Assembly (NCBI GenBank): GCA_025450155.1
Contig: JANWIB010000032.1
Location: forward strand, 1 to 9,876
DNA from: Sphingobacteriaceae bacterium
GTDB lineage: Bacteria > Bacteroidota > Bacteroidia > Sphingobacteriales > Sphingobacteriaceae
Length of the DNA stretch: 9,876 nucleotides
Direction: 5' to 3'
The notes beneath the pieces were generated by a model. It searched no databases. It worked only from the letters and a program-made list of their open reading frames with translations, and was not told the DNA's origin. Positions 5,559 through 9,876 of this stretch are shown one piece after another; position 1 is the stretch's first letter; every line of letters begins with the position of its first letter. The translations under genes and the position numbers were made by a program.

Positions 5559-6329
5559 TTAATTGAATTTTGGATCACGCTTTTCTAAAAACGCGGCTAC
5601 TCCTTCTGTAAATTCATCGGTTTCTACGCAAGATGTAAACGCATTGATTTCTGTCTCAAAGCCATCAGACGTATCATAAGCATTAACTGCCCTGATTGCA
5701 CATGCGGCGGCATGCGGCGGATTTTTTAAAATCTTATGAGCAATCTCTTCGGCTTTTTTTATTACTTCTGAAAGAGGGGTAACATGATTTACAAGTCCAA
5801 CTTGGAGAGCCTCCTGGGCCGATAACATATCAGAGGTTAAAATAACCTCTAAGGCTTTTCCTTTTCCAATTAAAGATGCTAAGCGCTGCGTACCACCATA
5901 ACAGGGAATCAACCCTAATTTTAACTCTGGAAGACCAAGTTTAGCATTTTCTCCGGCAATTCGTATGTGACAGGCCAATGCCAGTTCCAAGCCGCCACCT
6001 AAAGCATAGCCGTTAATAACTGCAATAATGGGCTTAGTGCTATTTTCTATTAGATTAAATACATTGATTTGTGCACTACGGGCAAAATCTCCACTATTTT
6101 GCGGCGTCAGTGAACGTAATTCCGAAATATCAGCTCCGGCAACGAAAGATTTTGAGCCCTTACCCGTAATAATTATTACACGGATAGCTTCTTTTTTTTG
6201 TGCGTCAAGCAATGCTACATGCAATTCACTTAACGTGGCCTGATTTAAAGCATTTAATTTATTCTCACGATTTATCGTAATGGTAAGGATAGCGTTTCGC
6301 TGGTCTAAAAGAATGTTTTCAAAATTCAT
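5559..6329 (-). CDS. Crotonase-family enoyl-CoA hydratase
   Basis: The protein has 256 residues, the usual size of a single-domain crotonase. It would hydrate trans-2-enoyl-CoA to 3-hydroxyacyl-CoA in beta-oxidation or amino-acid degradation. The oxyanion-hole region FVAGADI (62-68) and NGYALGGGLELALAC (106-120) are intact. Both catalytic glutamates are present, at E115 (GGGLE) and E135 (GLPE). They are 20 residues apart, like E144 and E164 of rat mitochondrial enoyl-CoA hydratase, which argues for true hydratase activity. GGTQRL follows at 145-150, and the C-terminal FLEKRDPKF is typical. No other acyl-CoA gene lies in the window, so the physiological substrate is open; 3-methylglutaconyl-CoA or a short-chain enoyl-CoA are possible. 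It is divergent from glnS across 146 bp. I found no exact TAnnTTTG box in front of it. Confidence 0.9.
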   Translation of the reverse strand: MNFENILLDQRNAILTITINRENKLNALNQATLSELHVALLDAQKKEAIRVIIITGKGSKSFVAGADISELRSLTPQNSGDFARSAQINVFNLIENSTKPIIAVINGYALGGGLELALACHIRIAGENAKLGLPELKLGLIPCYGGTQRLASLIGKGKALEVILTSDMLSAQEALQVGLVNHVTPLSEVIKKAEEIAHKILKNPPHAAACAIRAVNAYDTSDGFETEINAFTSCVETDEFTEGVAAFLEKRDPKFN

Positions 6330-6428
6330 ATAAGTTTATAATTAGATAGTATTCTTGGTGTTAAGATGCAATTTCTAACAAAAAATTTTAATAAGTAATA
6401 AAATCTACAGAATGCAATAAAGCAATCC

Positions 6429-6444
6429 TTATGATCGCTCATAA
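6429..6444. promoter_or_regulatory. Inverted repeat overlapping the glnS promoter region
   Basis: TTATGA-TCGC-TCATAA is a perfect 6-bp dyad with a 4-base centre. It ends 6 bp upstream of the glnS -7 box, in the -15 to -36 zone. A protein bound there would affect glnS and possibly the divergent enoyl-CoA hydratase gene. Chance occurrence is possible in DNA this AT-rich. Confidence 0.3.
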
Positions 6445-6450
6445 TTTTAC

Positions 6451-6458
6451 TATTTTTG
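6451..6458 (+). promoter_or_regulatory. Bacteroidota-type promoter (-7 element) for glnS
   Basis: TATTTTTG is an exact match to TAnnTTTG and is the same octamer as in the trmB promoter. It ends 17 bases before the glnS ATG, giving a predicted leader of about 10 bases. No good -33 TTTG is visible upstream. Confidence 0.55.
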
Positions 6459-6475
6459 TCTTTCTATAGTAGAAT

Positions 6476-8146
6476 ATGAGCGAAGAAAGATCGTTAAACT
6501 TTCTGGAAGAAATTATTGAAGAAGATATTGCAACGGGTAAAAACGGTGGGGGGGTGTATACACGTTTTCCACCAGAGCCTAATGGTTATCTGCATATCGG
6601 TCATGCTAAATCTATCTGCTTAAATTTTGGTTTGGCTCAAAAATATCATGGAAAAACCAACCTTCGTTTTGATGATACCAATCCCGAAACAGAAGATACA
6701 GAATATGTAGAAAGTATTAAAGAAGATGTAAAATGGCTGGGGTTTCAATGGGAACATGAGCTATACGCATCCGATTATTTTGAGCAATTATATCAGTTCG
6801 CTGTAAAATTGATTGAACAGGGCCTGGCTTATGTGGACGATAGTGCGCCGGAAGAAATAGCGGTACAAAAAGGGACTCCAACTGAGCCCGGTGTAGCTTC
6901 TCCTTACCGCACTCGCAGCAGGGAAGAAAATCTAGATTTGTTTGCCGCCATGCGTGAAGGCAAATACCAGGATGGTGAAAAAGTGCTGCGGGCAAAAATT
7001 GATATGGCATCGCCAAATATGCATATGCGAGATCCGATCATGTATCGTATCCGCCATGCGCACCATCATCGTACAGGTGATAAATGGTGCATTTACCCGA
7101 TGTATGACTTTGCTCATGGGCAATCGGACGCTATTGAACAAATTACACATTCGTTTTGTACACTGGAGTTTATTCCCCATCGTCCTTTGTATGATTGGTT
7201 TATAGAGAAGTTGGATATTTTTCCTTCTAAACAATACGAATTTGCCCGCTTAAACCTGAATTTTACTATTACCAGCAAGCGAAAATTGCTGCAACTGGTG
7301 AATGTAGGTTTTGTTGATGGGTGGGATGATCCCCGGATGCCAACCATTAGTGGATTGCGCCGTAGAGGGTATACACCGGCTTCCATCCGGGATTTTTGCG
7401 ACCGGATTGGCGTTGCTAAACGTGAAAACAGCATTGATATGAGTCTTCTGGAATTCTGTATCCGCGAAGATTTGAATAAATCCGCCTGGCGCCGCATGGC
7501 CGTTTTAGACCCCATCAAACTAGTGATTACTAATTATCCTGAAGGAAAAGACGATATCTTAGTTGGAGAAAATAATCCGGAAATTGACGGCGGAGAAGGC
7601 TCACGTCAAATTCCGTTTAGTCGCGAACTTTGGATTGAGCGGGAAGACTTTATGGAAGAGCCTCCAAAGAAATTCTTTCGTCTTGGTCCCGGACTAAAAG
7701 TACGTTTAAAACATGCCTATATTGTAGAATGTACCGATTTTGTTAAAGATGAAAATGGCGTTGTAACGGAGGTGCATGCAAACTATATTCCCGAATCAAA
7801 ATCAGGACAGGATACTTCTGGTATCAACGTAAAAGGTACCATCCATTGGGTAAGCGTTGCACATGCCAAAACCGCCCAAGTGCGGTTATATGACCGTTTA
7901 TTCCATATAGAAGATCCGGCAGGCGCCGGGCAGGATTTCACCGAATTGCTCAATCCGGAAAGTTTGCAAGTTATCCCTGCTGTTTATATTGAGCCCGATT
8001 TAGTTTCTGCGGAAAAAGGCAAAGGCTATCAGTTTATCCGAAAAGGGTATTTTTCTTTGGATAAAGATTCAACACCGGAAAATTTGGTTTTCAATCGTAC
8101 GGTAACCTTAAAAGATGCCTGGGCAAAGGAAATCAAAAAGGGATAA
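6476..8146 (+). CDS. glnS: Glutamine--tRNA ligase (class I)
   Basis: This enzyme charges tRNA-Gln with glutamine using ATP, in the cytoplasm. The 556 residues match the bacterial GlnRS length (E. coli 554) and the sequence aligns along its whole length. The first class I signature, PPEPNGYLHIGH at 32-43, contains the HIGH motif at 40-43. The second signature region is TSKRK at 266-270, where E. coli has VMSKRK; the catalytic lysine is kept. WDDPRMPTISGLRRRGY follows directly after, as in E. coli. The C-terminal beta-barrel anticodon-binding domain includes GTIHWVS, VRLYDRLF and FNRTVTLKDAW near the end. No C-terminal YqeY-type extension is present. Direct charging with GlnRS suggests the cell does not depend only on the GatCAB route for Gln-tRNA. 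The gene stands alone, with its own promoter upstream and a hairpin over its stop. Confidence 0.97.
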   Translation: MSEERSLNFLEEIIEEDIATGKNGGGVYTRFPPEPNGYLHIGHAKSICLNFGLAQKYHGKTNLRFDDTNPETEDTEYVESIKEDVKWLGFQWEHELYASDYFEQLYQFAVKLIEQGLAYVDDSAPEEIAVQKGTPTEPGVASPYRTRSREENLDLFAAMREGKYQDGEKVLRAKIDMASPNMHMRDPIMYRIRHAHHHRTGDKWCIYPMYDFAHGQSDAIEQITHSFCTLEFIPHRPLYDWFIEKLDIFPSKQYEFARLNLNFTITSKRKLLQLVNVGFVDGWDDPRMPTISGLRRRGYTPASIRDFCDRIGVAKRENSIDMSLLEFCIREDLNKSAWRRMAVLDPIKLVITNYPEGKDDILVGENNPEIDGGEGSRQIPFSRELWIEREDFMEEPPKKFFRLGPGLKVRLKHAYIVECTDFVKDENGVVTEVHANYIPESKSGQDTSGINVKGTIHWVSVAHAKTAQVRLYDRLFHIEDPAGAGQDFTELLNPESLQVIPAVYIEPDLVSAEKGKGYQFIRKGYFSLDKDSTPENLVFNRTVTLKDAWAKEIKKG

Positions 8147-8159
8147 CCCCTCATTGATT
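8131..8159 (+). terminator. Weak hairpin over the glnS stop, possible transcript end
   Basis: AATCAA (8131-8136) pairs with TTGATT (8154-8159), and an inner GGG (8140-8142) pairs with CCC (8147-8149) around the stop codon. There is no T-run after it. It is the only terminator-like structure I see directly after glnS, so the call is tentative. Confidence 0.25.
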
Positions 8160-8457
8160 ATAGAAATTCATTAGTAGAGCAAGAATCTTCTTCTTAGAGG
8201 TTGTTTTAAAAAGTATATCTCGTTGAAACTGTCTCAAGAACCCATTCCCTCGTTCATGGAGGATCAGGCCTATGAGCTGTGAATTTTTTTTCTTAAAAAG
8301 AAATCAGATCTAATTAATTTTCCATATCCTTTTGCCTTATTTTTTTATTGGAAATAAAATATTTTATACGATATTTATTTTAACCGGATAAAACCTGAAT
8401 GAGCTTTCGCTCTACCGATACTATTCATTAAAGAACAAATTAAACCAATAATATACA
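8160..8457. other. AT-rich intergenic spacer, possible decayed insertion-sequence ends
   Basis: No gene is supported in this stretch; the longest stop-free reading segments are only about 30 codons and lack a plausible start. Two related 17-base sequences occur in direct orientation, at 8197-8213 (starting GAGGTTGTTTTAAAAAG) and 8225-8241 (starting GAAACTGTCTCAAGAAC). All their differences are transitions except the last base, and both resemble the terminal repeats seen on several Bacteroidota insertion sequences. From 8281 the DNA is very AT-rich, with runs of T and A. A short GAGC-TTTC-GCTC hairpin lies at 8401-8412. No exact TAnnTTTG promoter for the next gene is visible. Confidence 0.4.
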
Positions 8458-9498
8458 ATGAAAAAAGCGCTGCTCTTTACTTTTTCTACCTTTCTTTATT
8501 ACTTTACTTCCTATGCCCAAACCAATATTTTCCCAGCCAGTGGGAATGTAGGTATAGGAACAACAACACCATTTGAGGGGTTGAGTTGGGCTAATCCAGG
8601 TATTGAAGTAAGCGGGGCACGTGGAACGGTGGGATTAACTACCAAAATGCCAGGCGGTATTGCAACAATGCGTTTTAAGGGGCCAACTTCAGGTTCTGAA
8701 ATGCACTGGAATTTTATCGATGGCAGTACTCCCAATTTAATGCTTTATTCATATTCAGGTGGAGAATATCTGTTAACATTAAAAGGTAATGGAAAGGTTG
8801 GTATGGGGACTACTGAGCCTGAATATAAATTACATTTAAATTCTACAAAATCCTCTTCTCAACTTGGAATAACCGGTTCAGAGTATGGTGGCATGTTATC
8901 AGCATTGACATATGCGCCAGATAATGTGTCTGTGGGGTTTGATGTTGCTTTTTCTAATGGTGGTTGGGTTGCGAAGCATAATTCCGTTGCATGGTTATAC
9001 AAGGTAGATAATAGGCTTAGAGTACAGGGTTCTACAGGAAATACTGTAGGCAATGCAGCAGTCCAAAATGATTTATTTTCAATTGATCTGGGAACTGGCA
9101 ACATCGGTATCGGCACCACAACACCCACCGAAAAACTTTCCGTAAACGGTAAGATTCGGGCCAAAGAAATCAAAGTAGAAACTTCCAACTGGCCCGACTA
9201 CGTCTTCAAAGGAGATTACAAACCAACCTCCTTACAGGAAACCGAAGCCTTCATCAAAATCCACAAACACCTCCCCGAAATCCCAAGCGCTAAAGAAGCC
9301 GAAGAACATGGAATCAGCCTGGGCGAGATGAATACTAAACTGCTGAAAAAGATCGAGGAGTTGACGTTGCATTTGATTGAGCAAAATAAGGAGCTAAAAG
9401 TACAAAGCCAAAAGTTGGAAGAGCAGGAACAAAAAATAGAAGCACAGCATAAACGATTGCAGCAATTGGAGGCTCACGGTTCGCCCAGCTCACCATGA
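8458..9498 (+). CDS. Secreted fibre-like surface protein with GIGTTTP repeats and C-terminal coiled coil
   Basis: The protein has 346 residues. Residues 1-20 form a signal peptide (KKALLFTFSTFLYYFTSYA, then QT). The motif G-[NK]-[VI]-G-[IM]-G-T-T-x-P occurs three times, at 29-38, 112-121 and 214-223. The segments between are Gly/Ser/Thr-rich and probably beta-structured. After the third copy comes a conserved module (LSVNGKIRAKEIKV, WPDYVFKGDYKP, HKHLPEIPSAKEAEEHG), then a coiled coil at about 287-338. Bacteroidota genomes carry many such proteins, often annotated as tail-fibre domain proteins; they are probably trimeric surface or exported fibres. I see no clear peptidase S74 chaperone motif and no type IX sorting tail. 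From about codon 214 the codons become strongly C-ending, unlike the earlier part. The last six residues (GSPSSP) and the stop lie within a dispersed repeat. The family pattern is clear; the function is unknown. Confidence 0.8.
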   Translation: MKKALLFTFSTFLYYFTSYAQTNIFPASGNVGIGTTTPFEGLSWANPGIEVSGARGTVGLTTKMPGGIATMRFKGPTSGSEMHWNFIDGSTPNLMLYSYSGGEYLLTLKGNGKVGMGTTEPEYKLHLNSTKSSSQLGITGSEYGGMLSALTYAPDNVSVGFDVAFSNGGWVAKHNSVAWLYKVDNRLRVQGSTGNTVGNAAVQNDLFSIDLGTGNIGIGTTTPTEKLSVNGKIRAKEIKVETSNWPDYVFKGDYKPTSLQETEAFIKIHKHLPEIPSAKEAEEHGISLGEMNTKLLKKIEELTLHLIEQNKELKVQSQKLEEQEQKIEAQHKRLQQLEAHGSPSSP

Positions 9499-9648
9499 CG
9501 ACAGGGAAACTGTCACCCTGAGCTTGTCGAAGGGTATGTGTTGCCTCGTGCTCATAGTTCGATGAACTCACTATGACTGTTGTATGTCCGGAATGACGGA
9601 TGGGTTTCAGAATGAGGAGCGTTTTTGGAATGACGAATATGAAATGAT
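9471..9648. repeat. Compound interspersed repeat (REP-like) tract
   Basis: Three related 20-mers occur: TTCGCCCAGCTCACCATGAC at 9480-9499 (plus), TTCGACAAGCTCAGGGTGAC on the minus strand at 9531-9512, and TTCGATGAACTCACTATGAC at 9558-9577 (plus). Hairpins accompany them: GACAG-GGAAA-CTGTC at 9500-9514 and AGTTC-GAT-GAACT at 9556-9568. Downstream, the unit [GA]GAATGA[CG]G[GA] appears three times, starting at 9590, 9609 and 9627, about 18-19 bases apart. From memory, the TTCGACAAGCTCAGGGTGAC type is a widely dispersed intergenic repeat in environmental bacteria, including Pedobacter-like genomes. The tract fills the whole gap between the fibre-like gene and the YD-motif gene and enters the 3' end of the former. 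I see no other gene in it. Confidence 0.7.
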
Positions 9649-9876
9649 ATGAATAAATTTTATTCGATTGTATTGCTAACAGCAATTTGTGCGGCCCAGC
9701 GGGTAAGTGCCCAAAAACTGACCTTTACTTACGATGCTGCCGGCAACCAGACCGAACGCCGCTGGGCCTGCGTAAACTGCCTGAACAGCCAAAGCCTGGC
9801 CGAGGCCGCGAAACTGGCAAAGATATCGCCTGCCGAATCCTTAAAAAAAGACATTACGCCCGATGCAGGCTTAACC
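9649..9876 (+). CDS. Secreted YD-motif (Rhs-like) protein, N-terminal part only
   Basis: The first 76 codons are present and the frame is open to the right edge. Residues 1-21 look like a signal peptide (MNKFYSIVLLTAICAAQRVSA). The mature part opens with QKLTFTYDAAGNQTERRW, a Y-D-x-x-G-N core as in Rhs/YD-repeat proteins, followed by a C-x-x-C pair (C41, C44) and an Ala/Lys-rich helix. In Bacteroidota, short secreted proteins with one such N-terminal YD motif often end in a type IX secretion sorting domain and may neighbour large Rhs genes. Neither can be checked here. From about 9690 the DNA is visibly more GC-rich than the housekeeping genes, with many GCC, CTG and GAC-type codons, which suggests a different origin. 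The ATG at 9649 is the only start that leads into the signal peptide; the ATG at 9644 is followed at once by a stop. Confidence 0.7.
   Translation, partial: MNKFYSIVLLTAICAAQRVSAQKLTFTYDAAGNQTERRWACVNCLNSQSLAEAAKLAKISPAESLKKDITPDAGLT

Noticed and set aside
6548..6554. Run of seven G in glnS as a phase-variable or frameshift site
   Set aside because: The reading frame is intact, the gene is essential, and the Gly-Gly-Gly-Val codons explain the run.
8182..8280. Short stop-free stretch ending in MEDQAYEL as a small gene
   Set aside because: It has no good start or upstream signal, only 8 codons follow its ATG, and it overlaps the IS-end-like sequences.
8401..8412. GAGC-TTTC-GCTC hairpin as a tRNA or regulatory RNA remnant
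   Set aside because: A 4-bp stem alone is too short, and no tRNA arms or conserved loops surround it; no tRNA or rRNA was seen in the intergenic regions.
8458..9498. Phage tail fibre with self-cleaving S74 peptidase domain
   Set aside because: It has a signal peptide and a Bacteroidota C-terminal module, and I could not see a clear S74 catalytic motif or other tail genes nearby.
9471..9648. CRISPR array
   Set aside because: The repeats are degenerate, in mixed orientation, irregularly spaced and without unique spacers of constant length.

Overview
The window looks like chromosomal DNA of a Bacteroidota bacterium, most likely from the Sphingobacteriaceae (Pedobacter-like). Three things point there. 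Three promoters fit the phylum's TAnnTTTG -7 consensus. The proteins read like that group, for example the YtxH/holin-family pair and the secreted protein with GNVGIGTTTP repeats and a C-terminal coiled coil. Translation starts show no clear Shine-Dalgarno sequences and the DNA is AT-rich. The assignment rests on pattern recognition, not on a database search.

Layout. Positions 1-765 (minus): tRNA m7G46 methyltransferase TrmB and, overlapping its stop by one base, the start of an alkyltransferase-like DNA-repair protein that runs off the left edge. Positions 782-820: a compact divergent promoter region. Positions 820-1749 (plus): GDP-L-fucose synthase. Positions 1783-6329 (minus): a six-gene same-strand block. 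In transcription order it holds a crotonase-family enoyl-CoA hydratase, an NtrC-type sigma-54 response regulator, an AI-2E family membrane protein, a YtxH protein, a holin-superfamily (YqjE-like) membrane protein and an unrecognised 147-residue protein. Positions 6476-8146 (plus): glutaminyl-tRNA synthetase. Positions 8160-8457: AT-rich spacer. Positions 8458-9498 (plus): a secreted surface or fibre-like protein. Positions 9471-9648: interspersed repeat sequence. Positions 9649-9876 (plus): the N-terminus of a secreted YD-motif protein that continues past the right edge.

The left two thirds is ordinary housekeeping (tRNA modification, DNA repair, sugar nucleotide synthesis, acyl-CoA chemistry, tRNA charging) with an envelope-related cassette in the middle. 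The last three genes of that block recall the enterobacterial yqjD-yqjE-yqjK order: a tail-anchored glycine-rich protein, then a two-helix membrane protein, then a small charged protein. The sigma-54 response regulator upstream, with no kinase next to it, is a possible controller, but I found no -24/-12 promoter to support this.

The right end is the most unusual part. The secreted coiled-coil gene is a mosaic: its 3' quarter switches abruptly to C-ending codons, and its last codons and stop lie inside a dispersed-repeat unit. The repeat tract that follows leads into a GC-rich YD-motif gene, which may open an Rhs or type IX secretion locus outside the window. No clearly new system can be proved from this window. 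The repeat-associated surface-protein region and the stress-type membrane cassette are the best candidates for follow-up.
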